Origin: Pseudomonadota bacterium
GTDB lineage: Bacteria > Pseudomonadota > Alphaproteobacteria > Rhizobiales > Xanthobacteraceae
Assembly (NCBI GenBank): GCA_023388935.1
Contig: JAEWFG010000370.1
Location: forward strand, 1-64,000
Direction: 5' to 3'
DNA: 64,000 bases
Positions within the stretch are counted from its first letter, which is position 1. The number at the start of each line of letters is the position of its first letter. Positions 25,976 to 34,901 of this stretch are shown in pieces. The translations under genes were made by a program, and so were the position numbers. The notes beneath the pieces were generated by a model. That model was not told the DNA's origin. It did no database searches and saw only the letters and a list, made by a program, of their open reading frames with translations.

Positions 25976-27190
25976 TCAGCCCTTGCGGCCGTAGTTGAGA
26001 AGCCCGCCGCTCGTCTTTGGCGGATGTGCACGCAGGGCTTCCTCGTTCGGCTCAGTGCCCCATCCAGGCCGGTCAGGAATGACCAGATGGCCGTTCTGGA
26101 TCTTCGGCTCGTGCGTGAATAGGTCGCGGTCCCAGGCCAGACGATCGATATCGACCTCCATGATGCGCAGGTTCGGCACCGCGGCGCAGAAGTGCGCGTT
26201 CATCATCGAGCAGAGATGGCCGTAGAAATTATGCGGCGCAACGTTGACCTCAAACGCTTCCGCGGCGGCTGCGATCTTCATCGATTGCCAGACACCATTC
26301 CAGGGCGTGTCGATGATTGCGACGTCCATCGCCTGTTCATGGAAGTAGGGTAAGAATTCCCGCAGGCCCAATAGCGTCTCGCAGGACGAGATCGGATGCG
26401 GGCTCTGTCTGCGGATGTAGCCGAGCGCCTCCGGATTGAAGCTGTCAATCTCGATCCAGAACATGTCGAGGTCGGCGATGGTGCGCAGGATTTTCAGATA
26501 GCCTTCGGTCTTGGCGTTGAAGTTGCAGTCAAGCAGGATGTCGACGTCGGGCCCCGCGCCGTCGCGGATCGCCTCGAGGTGCATGCGCAGGTCGCGCAGG
26601 ATCTTGCGATCGACGTTGATCTCGGGCGCGAAAGGTGAGCCGAAGCCAGGGCGCCACCCGGTCGGCTTGCCGTCGTCATAGGAGAAGATGTTGGTTTTGA
26701 GAGCAGTGAACTTCTTCTCGCGCACCTCGCGCCCCATCGCCTTGACGCCGTCCAGGTTTTCGATCGGTGGCTTGTACCAGGACGGGTGATTGATCCGCCA
26801 CGTCGCGCAATGCGACCAGTAGACCCGGACGCGGTCGCGGATCTTGCCGCCGAGGAGCTCGTAACAGGGCACGTCGAGACACTTCGCCTTGGCATCGAGC
26901 ATCGCATTCTCGATCGCGCCGAGCGCCTGCGCCACCACTCCGCCGGCGGCAGGCCGCGTCGCCGCGAACAGCTCGGCGTAGATGCGCTCATGCTGGAAGA
27001 CGTTCTGCCCGATGACGCGGGCGGAGAGACGCTGGATCGCGGCGCCGACGCCGGGCGAGCCAAAGCCCTCGTCGAACTCGCTCCAGCCGACGATGCCGTC
27101 TTCTGTCGTCAGCTTGACGAAGTGGTAGTTTCTCCAGCCGGCATCGCAGGCGAGGATTTCAAGACTTGTTGCTTTTGATGACTTGGTCAT
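25976..27190 (-). CDS. mandelate racemase/muconate lactonizing enzyme family protein
   Basis: A 404-residue enolase-superfamily enzyme. N-terminal capping domain, then a barrel with metal-ligand segments DILLDCNFNAK, MFWIEIDSF and ISSCETLLGL, and a late HNFYGHLCS motif supplying a catalytic His. Members are sugar-acid dehydratases, racemases or cycloisomerases; the exact substrate cannot be read from sequence. ATG 27190 has AGGGAGC immediately upstream. Single gene, no transporter adjacent. Confidence 0.82.
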   Translation of the reverse strand: MTKSSKATSLEILACDAGWRNYHFVKLTTEDGIVGWSEFDEGFGSPGVGAAIQRLSARVIGQNVFQHERIYAELFAATRPAAGGVVAQALGAIENAMLDAKAKCLDVPCYELLGGKIRDRVRVYWSHCATWRINHPSWYKPPIENLDGVKAMGREVREKKFTALKTNIFSYDDGKPTGWRPGFGSPFAPEINVDRKILRDLRMHLEAIRDGAGPDVDILLDCNFNAKTEGYLKILRTIADLDMFWIEIDSFNPEALGYIRRQSPHPISSCETLLGLREFLPYFHEQAMDVAIIDTPWNGVWQSMKIAAAAEAFEVNVAPHNFYGHLCSMMNAHFCAAVPNLRIMEVDIDRLAWDRDLFTHEPKIQNGHLVIPDRPGWGTEPNEEALRAHPPKTSGGLLNYGRKG

Positions 27191-27437
27191 GTTGCTCCCT
27201 GTGGCCCGGCTGTGCCTGTTTTTCTTGTGGTCCGGTTGCAAGCCCGGCCCCGGCTGCAACTGTTAGGCTAACAAGATTGCGCCGTGAAGCCCGGCGAGGC
27301 TCCGCCGAGAGGGGCTTCCGGCCCATTTTACTGGCAAACCCCTTAGAATGCAGTTTCTGACGGCCGATCAGCACGTCGCGCAAGGGGTGGAATAGCGCGC
27401 CGGCGAGGGTGCTATTTTTCCTTGGGGGATGACAACG

Positions 27438-27539
27438 ATGCTTTCGGTAGACCAGTTCCTGCGGTTCATCCGCGTGCCGGCCGTGCTTGCGGCCTTCATC
27501 ATTGCGTCGCAGATTTCGGCGGCATCATCGCCGGTCTAG
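27438..27539 (+). CDS. possible short membrane peptide (33 aa)
   Basis: An open frame of 33 codons after GGGGGATGACAACG: MLSVDQFLRFIRVPAVLAAF followed by IIASQIS. It has one hydrophobic stretch and ends at a TAG three bases before the convergent Nramp stop. Could be a small protein or the 5' piece of a lost gene. Weakly supported; the rest of 27191-27437 holds nothing recognisable. Confidence 0.25.
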   Translation: MLSVDQFLRFIRVPAVLAAFIIASQISAASSPV

Positions 27540-28786
27540 TCAGCTGATGGCCGACGAGCCGAGCAAAGCAAGGACGGCCGGCGCCATGATCGTGGTGCCG
27601 AGCCACCCCAGTGCGACCAGCCATGGCCGGGCCTTGAAGCGGCCCATGATCGTACGGCTCGAGACGATCACCATCATCATCGCCATGATCGGGACAGCGA
27701 CGATGCCGTTGAGCACGGAACTCCACACCAGCATGTGAATCGAGTCGATCCCGGTGAAGCCGAGGCCGAAGCCGATGATGGTTGCCGCGGCGATGATGGT
27801 GTAGAAGCCGACCGCCTTCTCGGGCTTCGCCTCCAGCGTGGCACGCCATTGGAAGATATCTGCGACGCCGTAGGCGGCCGAGCCCGCCAGCACCGGGATT
27901 GCCAAGAGGCCCGTGCCGATGATGCCGAGCGCGAACAGCGCGAAGGTGAAATCGCCGGCGAGCGGCCGCAGCGCTTCGGCGGCTTCCGTTGCCGAGTTGA
28001 TTCCGGTGACGCCGTTGGCGTTCAGCACCGCCGCCGTGGTCAGGATGATGAAGAAGGCGATGCAATTGGAAAGCAGCATGCCGACGATGGTGTCGGACCT
28101 GATGCGCGCGATCTCGGGATCGCCGCCTTTCGGAAGATCGCGCAGGGGCTTGTCGCGCTGGCCCTGGTTCATTTCCTCGACCTCCTGCGAGGCCTGCCAG
28201 AAGAAGAGATAGGGGCTGATGGTGGTGCCGAGCACGGCGACGACCATCATGAGATAGTCGGCGCTGACATTCGCCTTCGGCCACACCGCGGCGAGCAGCG
28301 CCGTGCTCCAGGGGATATTCACGGTGAAAGCGGTGGCGACATAGGCAAACAGCGTCAGCGTCAGGAATTTCAGCACCGGCGCGTAGCGGCGATAGGGCAG
28401 GAAGACCTGTGCAGGGTCGAGCCGGCCGCGAAGATCAACGCATGCTCGTGGTTGAGCCCGCCGATCACGAGCGAGAGCGATTCCGCCAACGCGGCGATGT
28501 CGGCGGCGATGTTGAAGGTGTTGGCGATGACGAGCAGCGAGACCAGCGCCATCACGATCCAGCGCGGTCCGAGCTGCAGGACGTTCGCGGCGAGGCCCTT
28601 GCCGGTGACCCGGCCGATCTGCGCGCTCACGAGTTGTATAGCGATCATGAACGGCAGGGTCAGAAACACCGTCCAGAGCAGCGCGTAGCCGAATTGCGCA
28701 CCGGCCTGCGAATAGGTGGCGATGCCGGAGGGATCGTCGTCGGCCGCGCCGGTGATGAGGCCGGGACCAAGCTGTTGCAGCGGCAT
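27540..28786 (-). pseudogene. Nramp-family divalent metal transporter, frameshifted
   Basis: Two frames together encode an Nramp-type transporter of about 415 residues. The N-terminal frame from ATG 28786 has GPGLITGAADDDPSGIATYS and two to three membrane segments, and breaks after LIFAAGSTL. The other frame continues from VFLPYRRYAPVLKFL through the remaining helices to LLGSSAIS. An extra CA (plus-strand TG duplication at 28408-28411) explains the shift. The transporter would import Mn2+ or related ions but is inactive as read. Some homologs start about 23 residues earlier, in a frame that has no start codon here. Confidence 0.72.
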
Positions 28787-28966
28787 CGCCCCGGACTTCG
28801 CCGGCGTGTCGGAGCGGTCCTGCTTGGTGGGGCGGTATTGCGCTCGGTTCGACAGGGCTGACCTTCCGCAATTGCGAATTCACGCGTCAATTGCGATCAT
28901 GGCCGGAAAGTTCCCACACCTGGCCATCGTCGCGCTGTCTGCTGAAGCGAGCGGCCCCGTCATTCG

Positions 28967-29017
28967 TTGAGACGTCGGGCAAAACACCTGTAGACATGCA
29001 CCATCATTGAAATCGTC
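28967..29017 (+). repeat. TTGAC-GTCGGGCAAA module, copy 1
   Basis: TTGAGACGTCGGGCAAAACA continues with CCTGTAGACATGCACCATCA. It is similar to segments at 29708 and 30945, aligned from a TTGAC-like hexamer through GTCGGGCAAA, ACACC and a GCATCAT-like end. It runs directly into the terminator at 29018. Possibly promoter plus short non-coding RNA. Confidence 0.45.
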
Positions 29018-29053
29018 GAGCCCGCGCCGTCACCGGTCGCGGGCTCTTCTTTT
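29018..29053 (+). terminator. rho-independent terminator
   Basis: GAGCCCGCG (29018-29026) and CGCGGGCTC (29038-29046) form a perfect 9-bp stem with an 11-nt loop, followed by TTCTTTT. It points along the plus strand although no plus-strand protein gene precedes it, which suggests a small transcript from about 28980. Confidence 0.7.
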
Positions 29054-29207
29054 GCGATCGCAGCACTTTCAAGCGAGCCGATGACCTGGCCGAACTGCTC
29101 CCGCGCAATCGCCAAGGCGTCGTCGATGACCGGGCCGGTCGCGCGCGAGGCGTTAGGAACGGCCGGTTCATCACGGCGTTTGTCTCGTGCAGAACGAGGA
29201 AAGGGCA

Positions 29208-29381
29208 ATGGACAGTCTGACGAAGCGCGAGAAGCCGGACCGCAGCAAGATCAACATGCGCGAGGCCTTCGAGGTCAAGTACTGGACGCACGCGCTCGGC
29301 GTATCGAAGGAGGAGCTGAAGAAGGCCGTCGACAAGGTCGGCAACTCGGCCGCCGCCGTCCGCAAGCAACTGGCGGTGTAG
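29208..29381 (+). CDS. DUF3606 domain protein
   Basis: A 57-residue protein: MDSLTKREKPDRSKINMREA, then EVKYWTHALGVSKEELKKAV. This is the DUF3606 family, in which a short helical domain follows an acidic/basic tail. Family function is unknown. ATG 29208 follows AGGAAAGGG; an upstream in-frame start at 29187 is less likely. Confidence 0.8.
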   Translation: MDSLTKREKPDRSKINMREAFEVKYWTHALGVSKEELKKAVDKVGNSAAAVRKQLAV

Positions 29382-29410
29382 CGGGCCTCGCGATACCGAA
29401 ACGCCGGCCG

Positions 29411-29596
29411 CTACTTGACGCTGACGAACATGCCCCAGGCGGCGGTCAGCGCCGCGCCGGCGAACACGATCACCGGGCTGTCGCAGAACGTGCTGCCATA
29501 GCTGCACATGTTCGCGCCGAACTGGCCGAGCTCATGATGGCTCGCGGAGTAGAATAGTCCCGACAGCACCAGCAACGCAGCGGCGACGTAATACAT
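29411..29596 (-). CDS. small two-helix membrane protein
   Basis: A 61-residue protein with membrane segments at residues 2-16 (YYVAAALLVLSGLFY) and about 41-58 (VIVFAGAALTAAWGMF). TCGGAGAGA precedes ATG 29596. The frame extends upstream but without coding features. Function unknown. Confidence 0.6.
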   Translation of the reverse strand: MYYVAAALLVLSGLFYSASHHELGQFGANMCSYGSTFCDSPVIVFAGAALTAAWGMFVSVK

Positions 29597-29707
29597 CGGT
29601 GATCTCTCCGAAACTTTTCCGATTGCGTCTCTGCAAGGGAGATGTCCCAGCATGGCGCGAAAAGATTTCAGTTCGCCGAATCCGTTTCGCTGCATTTTAG
29701 ATAAAGT

Positions 29708-29747
29708 TTGACCGGTCGGGCAAAAACACCGGCAAGATGGCAGCATT
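29708..29747 (+). repeat. TTGAC-GTCGGGCAAA module, copy 2
   Basis: TTGACCGGTCGGGCAAAAAC is followed by ACCGGCAAGATGGCAGCATT. It shares GTCGGGCAAA, ACACCGGCA and a GCA-CAT-type end with the copies at 28967 and 30945. Unlike them it is not followed by a terminator hairpin. Confidence 0.45.
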
Positions 29748-29860
29748 GCTCGCGCATCTGTCGCGAATGTGGGCTTGTGTCACAAGGAGGAAATTGCGGG
29801 AAGCCTCGCGAGACCGCCGCTCCATGCAATGAAACGGCGGCCTCGCTGGCCATGCAGAGA

Positions 29861-30196
29861 TCAGCTGCCAGGCGGGCTATATGACGAGCGCAGCTTGGCC
29901 GCGTTCTGCCTCACCTGCTTGATCTCGTCCTGCGTGAACAGCCGTGTCAGTTTTACGTTCTGCAGTGTGCCCGCTGTGACGGTCAGCCCGGAAATGGCCG
30001 GTGCCGCACTCGGATCAGACACGTCGAAGATCACGAGAACGCCAGGGCCGTCGGCAGCAACGCTGTACATCGAGACGAGCTTTCCTCCGGCTGCTTCGAT
30101 GAGCTTGCTTGCTGCCTCCTGACGATTGGTGGTCGGGTTTTCCAGTATGGCGGTGAGAGCGCGCTGCGTGTATTGCCCTGTAAGACAAAAATGCAT
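29861..30196 (-). CDS. GYD domain protein
   Basis: A 111-residue protein of the GYD family (a small alpha/beta domain of unknown function): MHFCLTGQYTQRALTAILEN at the start, then EAAGGKLVSMYSVAADGPGV and a FDVSDPSAAPAI segment. ATG 30196 has AAGGAG upstream at 7 nt; the longer upstream frame is non-coding. Members of this family are common in rhizobia as single genes. Confidence 0.8.
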   Translation of the reverse strand: MHFCLTGQYTQRALTAILENPTTNRQEAASKLIEAAGGKLVSMYSVAADGPGVLVIFDVSDPSAAPAISGLTVTAGTLQNVKLTRLFTQDEIKQVRQNAAKLRSSYSPPGS

Positions 30197-30675
30197 GGCT
30201 ATACTCCTTCTGAGGTCATCAAAAGTTGTGTCGCGACAAACTGATCGTCGCGACGGCGCTATCTGAAAACAATGGAGTAAATTGCCCGCCGTGGGCATAA
30301 ACGCCGCCGGTGATTGACGAGGCTTCGGCACACCTCGTTGGCGGCTCGTTTGGAACGATACACCGGCTGACAGGCGCGCGGAAGACGATTTCACCTGCCT
30401 GCCGGTAGCGCTTGCGGGCCGACTTCCACAGCATCGCAAATCGCGCAACGACACGTTTCGCTCCGAGGATCGAAGCGATGGCAACGCAGTACCGGCGGCG
30501 TCATCTTTCACAGCCCCATGGTGCCTTGTTGCTCGCGGCAGGCTTGGCTTCCATCAGCCGAAGCAACGAGTCTTCTCCGTCCGGGAGATGAGCGACCAGG
30601 TCGGCGGGGCTCGTCATGCGGCCGGAAAGGAACCCGAGCGCGGCCCTGAAGTTTTTCCCGCAGGAGGAGACGTTC
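30197..30675. other. gap without a supported gene
   Basis: About 480 nt. A minus frame of 71 codons at 30219-30434 contains YRQAGEIVFRAPVSRCIVP but no family match or good ribosome site. The promoters of the GYD gene (minus) and the secreted protein gene (plus) should lie here. Confidence 0.35.
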
Positions 30676-30927
30676 ATGAAAACAGCCGCACTTCCTTTAG
30701 CGATCTTGTTAGCCTGCTCAACCGGCTATGCCTCGGCCCACAACGCCAAGCGCCACCATCACCACGGCTGGTTCAACTCGATGAATATGATGCATGGTCC
30801 GGGACGGACGGCAGCCCGAACCGACCCGAACGGGACGGCGGGCGGCCCGACGAGTGTAAGCGGCACTGGTTCATCAAGGTTCGGCGGCCAAATTCCTGGT
30901 GCAGCCGGCGCGTCCAGGCAGCCGTGA
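30676..30927 (+). CDS. small secreted histidine-rich protein
   Basis: An 83-residue protein with a signal peptide (ALPLAILLACSTGYASA) followed by HNAKRHHHHGW, then a Gly/Ser/Pro-rich tail. CAGGAGGAG precedes ATG 30676. The HHHH cluster right after the signal peptide suggests periplasmic metal binding (nickel, zinc or copper), which is inference from composition. It is followed by a strong terminator. Confidence 0.6.
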   Translation: MKTAALPLAILLACSTGYASAHNAKRHHHHGWFNSMNMMHGPGRTAARTDPNGTAGGPTSVSGTGSSRFGGQIPGAAGASRQP

Positions 30928-30944
30928 GCCCTGCGTCAAGCCGT

Positions 30945-30998
30945 TTGACACGTCGAGCAAGACACCGGCAGAACGGCATCATCAAAAGAGTTCGGTTC
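30945..30998 (+). repeat. TTGAC-GTCGAGCAAG module, copy 3
   Basis: TTGACACGTCGAGCAAGACA is followed by CCGGCAGAACGGCATCATCA. It matches the copies at 28967 and 29708 and, like the first, ends at a terminator hairpin (30999). Confidence 0.45.
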
Positions 30999-31033
30999 AG
31001 CCCGCGCGGAGCAATCCGGCGCGGGCTTTTTAT
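30999..31033 (+). terminator. rho-independent terminator
   Basis: AGCCCGCGC (30999-31007) and GCGCGGGCT (31019-31027) form a perfect 9-bp stem, followed by TTTTTATT. It can end transcription of the histidine-rich secreted protein gene and of any short RNA starting from the adjacent module. Confidence 0.75.
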
Positions 31034-31485
31034 TGTTGGAGATGCGATTGCTTTTCTGGAAAGGATTTCGGACTTGAGGAAATAGCCTGAGCGTTCTCTC
31101 CCCCGTAGCTCAGCATGCCGTCAGCGAAGCTTCAAGGCCTACGGAGATGCCGGCGAGATGGAGGGCGAGGATGCGGCGGGTGGGTTCGCAGGTGAGATCG
31201 TCGGGGTGTTGAACATGGGGACTCGTGTCCTGTGCAGGCGAGCGAGACTTTCGCGCATCATGCCGAACACCAAAGAGCGATATCTGCCAATAATTCATCC
31301 AGGCGGGCTATCGGCTCTACGAGCCCGAGGTGCCCTGGGCCTGGCCGCATGCGCTTTATTGGCGAAAGTGGCTGCGCAGAGTGGTCGAGTGGAATTTCCC
31401 GTGATGCGGAACGCAGCTTTCGCAACGTAGATGGTCCGCGCGAGACATGGCGCAGCGTTGTAGATCCAGGATGTCTAATGTCTAA
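31034..31485. other. gap with a possible coding remnant
   Basis: About 450 nt without an intact gene. A plus frame around 31303-31402 reads GYRLYEPEVPWAWPHALYWR and ends EWNFP before a stop, with an in-frame stop just upstream, so it looks like the 3' end of a lost gene. A GTAGCTCAG string at about 31105 recalls a tRNA D-arm but no cloverleaf can be drawn. Confidence 0.35.
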
Positions 31486-31520
31486 AGGCCCGGTAGCTTG
31501 ATGGCTGTCGGGCCCTTTTT
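31486..31520 (+). terminator. rho-independent terminator
   Basis: GGCCCG (31487-31492) pairs with CGGGCC (31509-31514), followed by CTTTTT. It lies about 97 nt upstream of the CoA-transferase gene and would insulate it from upstream transcription or end a short transcript. Confidence 0.6.
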
Positions 31521-31616
31521 GCGTTTTCCGGCGATACGGGCGAGGCACTTGCGAAGTCGGCGGCGCCGGGCTTTAAGTTTGGGCTCGCAGGAAATTCGGC
31601 GGCCATAAGCCGATGT

Positions 31617-32891
31617 ATGGGAGCGCTGTCGATGTCCACCAAGCCGCAACTGCCGGAACGTCCCTCTCGGGCGACTGGAGGACCAACTGCGCTCGAGGGT
31701 CTTCTGGTGGTCGATTTTACGCGTGTGGTGGCTGGCCCGGCCTGCACGCAAACACTCGCTGATTTCGGTGCGCGCGTCATCAAGATTGAGAATCCGGAGG
31801 GTGGCGACGACACACGCGCCTATGAGCATGCCGAAACCGGCGGCGAAAGCGCCGCCTATCTCAGCTTAAACCGCAACAAGCGAGGCATTGTGCTCGACCT
31901 CGCCGTGCCGGAGGCACGCGAGATCGCGCTGGATCTGATCCGCAAGGCGGACGTGGTCGTGGAGAATTTTTCGAGCGGGGTCATGAAGAAATTCGGCCTC
32001 GACTATGAGGCGGTGGCGCCTCTCAATCCGCGGCTGGTCTATTGCTCGATCTCCGCTTATGGACGGACCGGCCCATTCGCCTCGCGGCCCGGCTTCGATC
32101 CCATCACACAGGCGGAAAGCGGCTTCATGTCGCTGAATGGGTTTGCCGATGGCCCGGCGGTTCGCACCGGCCCGCCCATCGTGGACATGGCGACGGGGAT
32201 GTCTGCCTGCAACGCCATCCTAATGGCGCTATTGGCGCGAGATCGGCTCGGCCGCGGGCAACACGTCGAGGTCGCGCTGTTCGACATCGCGATGGGGATG
32301 ACCGGCTTCTACGGCATGGCCTATCTGATTAACGGCGAGAATCCTGGCCGGTTTGGCAATTCGCCGAGCGGGTCTCCCACCGTTGGCGTCTACGAGGCAT
32401 CCGATGGGCCGCTCTACATGGCCTGCGCCAACGATCGGCTCTTTCGCCGGCTGGTGGTCGAGGTGTTGAACCGGCCCGATCTGATCACCGGTCCGAAGTT
32501 TGCCACGCGAAAGGCGCGCTCCGAGAACAAGGAGCTTTTGCGGGCAGCCATCGCGGAGGTCTTTGCCGGCGATACGCTCGAAAACTGGATGGCAAAGATG
32601 AAGCTGGCCAATATCCCGGTCGGCTATCTCCGGACGGTCGAAGAGGGTTTCAATGCGCCGGAGGCGCGTCAGCGCCACCGGCTGAGCAGGATTCCGCATC
32701 CTACGGCGGAGTGGGTCCCCAATATCGAGACGCCGATCACCATGAGCCTGACTGGCGCGATTGATCCTGTTGCCGCACCTCTGCTCGGTGAGCACACGGA
32801 GACCGTCTTGCGCGATACACTTGGTTACGACGAGCGTCAGCTCACGGAGCTCGCCCAAAAGGGAGTCTTCGGATCGGCCAAGCCGGCTTGA
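31617..32891 (+). CDS. CaiB/BaiF (family III) CoA-transferase
   Basis: A 424-residue family III CoA-transferase. Visible family features: LLVVDFTRVVAGPACTQTLAD, DFGARVIKIENPEGGDDTR, AYGRTGPFASRPGFDPI and VEVALFDIAMGMTGFYG, the last holding the catalytic-type Asp. It would move CoA from a donor such as succinyl-CoA to an organic acid. ATG 31617 or 31632 could be the start. First gene of a mainly plus-strand catabolic locus (31.6-42.3 kb); it may activate the substrate or an intermediate. Formyl-CoA transferase is one member of this broad family and is not specifically supported. Confidence 0.85.
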   Translation: MGALSMSTKPQLPERPSRATGGPTALEGLLVVDFTRVVAGPACTQTLADFGARVIKIENPEGGDDTRAYEHAETGGESAAYLSLNRNKRGIVLDLAVPEAREIALDLIRKADVVVENFSSGVMKKFGLDYEAVAPLNPRLVYCSISAYGRTGPFASRPGFDPITQAESGFMSLNGFADGPAVRTGPPIVDMATGMSACNAILMALLARDRLGRGQHVEVALFDIAMGMTGFYGMAYLINGENPGRFGNSPSGSPTVGVYEASDGPLYMACANDRLFRRLVVEVLNRPDLITGPKFATRKARSENKELLRAAIAEVFAGDTLENWMAKMKLANIPVGYLRTVEEGFNAPEARQRHRLSRIPHPTAEWVPNIETPITMSLTGAIDPVAAPLLGEHTETVLRDTLGYDERQLTELAQKGVFGSAKPA

Positions 32892-33073
32892 ACTGGAGAG
32901 GCTGATTCCGCGCGATCGTGCGGTTCGCGGATCGCCGCTTTGCGGTGCCGCCGTTCGCGACATGGCACCCTTTCGAGCAACCGGGGCACACGGCGACCAA
33001 CGCCCGTTAACACTGCTCCAACTTGATTTGGCGAGGCTCCCGCCGCATAAATGTGTGAAAGCGAGGGACACGA

Positions 33074-34303
33074 ATGGCGCCGGGTCAAGAGCCGAGCATG
33101 GGCCAGCCCACCGGGCCGGAATCCGGCGAACGCGCCTATGCGGCAATGCTCGCGAAGACCCGGGCGCTGATACCGCGGTTGCGAGAGCGGGCGGCGCGGA
33201 CCGAAGAGCTGCGGCATCCTCCGCCCGAAACGGAACGAGACCTGCACGACGCTGGCCTGTTCCGGATACTCCAGCCCAAGCGTATTGGCGGCGCCGAGCT
33301 CGACTATGTCGCGTTGATTGATTGCGCAGACCTGCTCGGGCAGGCAGACGCGTCGGTAGCCTGGAATCTCGCCAATCTGGCGAGCCATCACTGGATGCTC
33401 GGCATGTTCGAGCAGAAGGCGCAGGATATGGTCTGGGGCCGTGATCCGGATGCCCTGATTGCGTCCTCGTTCATCTTTCCGGCCGGCCGGGCCACGAGGG
33501 TCGAGGGTGGATACCGGCTGCATGGTAGCTGGCCGTTCTCCTCGGGCGTTGCCTCGTGCGAATGGAACATGCTTGCAAGTGTGGTCTCCTCTGACGACGA
33601 GGCAGACGGCATCGAATATCGAATCTTTCTGCTGCCGAAAGGCGACTACAAAGTGCTCGATACCTGGAATGTCGCGGGACTGCGCGGTACCGGTTCCTGT
33701 GACGTCGAGGTCAGGGACGCCTTCGTGCCCGACCACATGACGGTTGCCGTCGGCGATCTTGCCGGCGGCCCGACGCCTGGAAGCAGAGTTAATCCCAATC
33801 CGTTGTATGCGCTGCCCGTGTTTTCGCTGTTTCCCTACGTCCTGTCGGGTGTTGCGCTCGGGAATGCGCAAGCGTGCCTCGACGACTATACGGAGGTCGC
33901 GCGTCATCGAATATCGACCTACAATCGAGCCAAGCTCAGCGATTTTCAAAGCACGCAGATCAAGATCGCAGAGGCTTCGGCCAAGATCGATGCTGCTCGC
34001 CTGATCATGCGTTCAACCTGCATTGATGCCATGGGAGACGCGCGACGTGGCCATGTTCCAGACATGGCCGGCAAGACCAGGTATCGGCGCGACGGGGCTT
34101 TCTCAGTCAATCTGTGCACCGAGGCTGTCTCGATGCTGTTTGCGGCGAGCGGCGCGCGCGGCCTGTTTACGACGGGTGTGTTGCAGCGGCAATTCCGCGA
34201 TGCGCACGCGATCAATTCGCATCTTGCGTTCAACTTTGATGCGGCCGGAACCAATTATGGACGCGTGGCGCTGGGCCTGCCGTCCGAAAATCTCACGCTG
34301 TGA
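33074..34303 (+). CDS. flavin-dependent monooxygenase, oxygenase component (acyl-CoA dehydrogenase fold)
   Basis: A 409-residue protein with the acyl-CoA dehydrogenase fold used by two-component FMNH2/FADH2 monooxygenases of the HsaA/HpaH/DszC group. Segments include FRILQPKRIGGAELDYVALI, ASVAWNLANLASHHWMLGMF, WPFSSGVASCEWNMLASVV and VAGLRGTGSCDVEVRDAFVP. The flavin reductase gene follows 9 nt downstream, which strongly supports the two-component assignment over a dehydrogenase. It hydroxylates an aromatic or heterocyclic ring, or desulfurises; substrate unknown. GCGAGGG precedes ATG 33074. Confidence 0.83.
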   Translation: MAPGQEPSMGQPTGPESGERAYAAMLAKTRALIPRLRERAARTEELRHPPPETERDLHDAGLFRILQPKRIGGAELDYVALIDCADLLGQADASVAWNLANLASHHWMLGMFEQKAQDMVWGRDPDALIASSFIFPAGRATRVEGGYRLHGSWPFSSGVASCEWNMLASVVSSDDEADGIEYRIFLLPKGDYKVLDTWNVAGLRGTGSCDVEVRDAFVPDHMTVAVGDLAGGPTPGSRVNPNPLYALPVFSLFPYVLSGVALGNAQACLDDYTEVARHRISTYNRAKLSDFQSTQIKIAEASAKIDAARLIMRSTCIDAMGDARRGHVPDMAGKTRYRRDGAFSVNLCTEAVSMLFAASGARGLFTTGVLQRQFRDAHAINSHLAFNFDAAGTNYGRVALGLPSENLTL

Positions 34304-34312
34304 GGCCGGCCG

Positions 34313-34876
34313 ATGAATGATCTGCCGAAGCAGGCGGCCGTTCCTGATCCAGCCAACGAACTTGCGAGCGACAGCTCACCGATCGATCCCCGCGATTTTC
34401 GCAACGCGCTCGGAACATATGCGACCGGCGTGACGATCATCACAGCCGCGGCTGCTGACGGGAAGCCGTTTGGCATCACCTGCAATTCCTTTGCATCGGT
34501 CTCCTTGAACCCCCCTCTGGTTCTCTGGAGCCTCGGAGTTTATTCCTCGAGCCTGACTGTGTTTCAGAACGCCAGCCATTTCGCCGTCCACGTCCTCGGC
34601 AAGTCGCAACAGGCGCTCGCGAATAGGTTCGCAAATTCGTCCGAGGACAAGTTCGCTGGGATCGACTGGACGCCGGGCCTCGGTAACGCTCCGGTGTTCG
34701 CCGACAGCGTCGCCAATTTTCAATGCCGATCCGTCAATCGCTATTATGGCGGCGATCACGTGATCTTTCTCGGCGCGGTCGAAGCCTATGCCTACAACTC
34801 AACGGAACCGCTGCTGTTTGCGCGGGGAAAGTATGGCCGGTTGCTTGCTGATGATGAACCCAAGAAGTCGCCGTAA
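34313..34876 (+). CDS. flavin reductase component of the two-component monooxygenase
   Basis: A 187-residue protein of the flavin_Reduct (HpaC/HsaB/DIM6-NTAB) family. Family signature: FRNALGTYATGVTIITAAAA, CNSFASVSLNPPLVLWSL, and HVIFLGAVEAYAYN near the end. It reduces FMN or FAD with NAD(P)H and passes it to the oxygenase encoded 9 nt upstream. The two genes are clearly an operon. Confidence 0.87.
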   Translation: MNDLPKQAAVPDPANELASDSSPIDPRDFRNALGTYATGVTIITAAAADGKPFGITCNSFASVSLNPPLVLWSLGVYSSSLTVFQNASHFAVHVLGKSQQALANRFANSSEDKFAGIDWTPGLGNAPVFADSVANFQCRSVNRYYGGDHVIFLGAVEAYAYNSTEPLLFARGKYGRLLADDEPKKSP

Positions 34877-34901
34877 CGCGCTTCAGCTCGCGCTCGACAG
34901 C

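Noticed and set aside
27735..28688. Plus-strand open frame opposite the Nramp transporter
   Set aside because: Antisense to clear membrane-transporter sequence; no family match.
28960..29208. Minus-strand open frame of 82 codons upstream of DUF3606
   Set aside because: Overlaps a perfect plus-strand terminator, has only a TTG start and no recognised family, although part of its composition looks protein-like.
31090..31200. GTAGCTCAG plus GGTTCG strings resembling a tRNA
   Set aside because: No acceptor or anticodon stem can be paired in the expected spacing.
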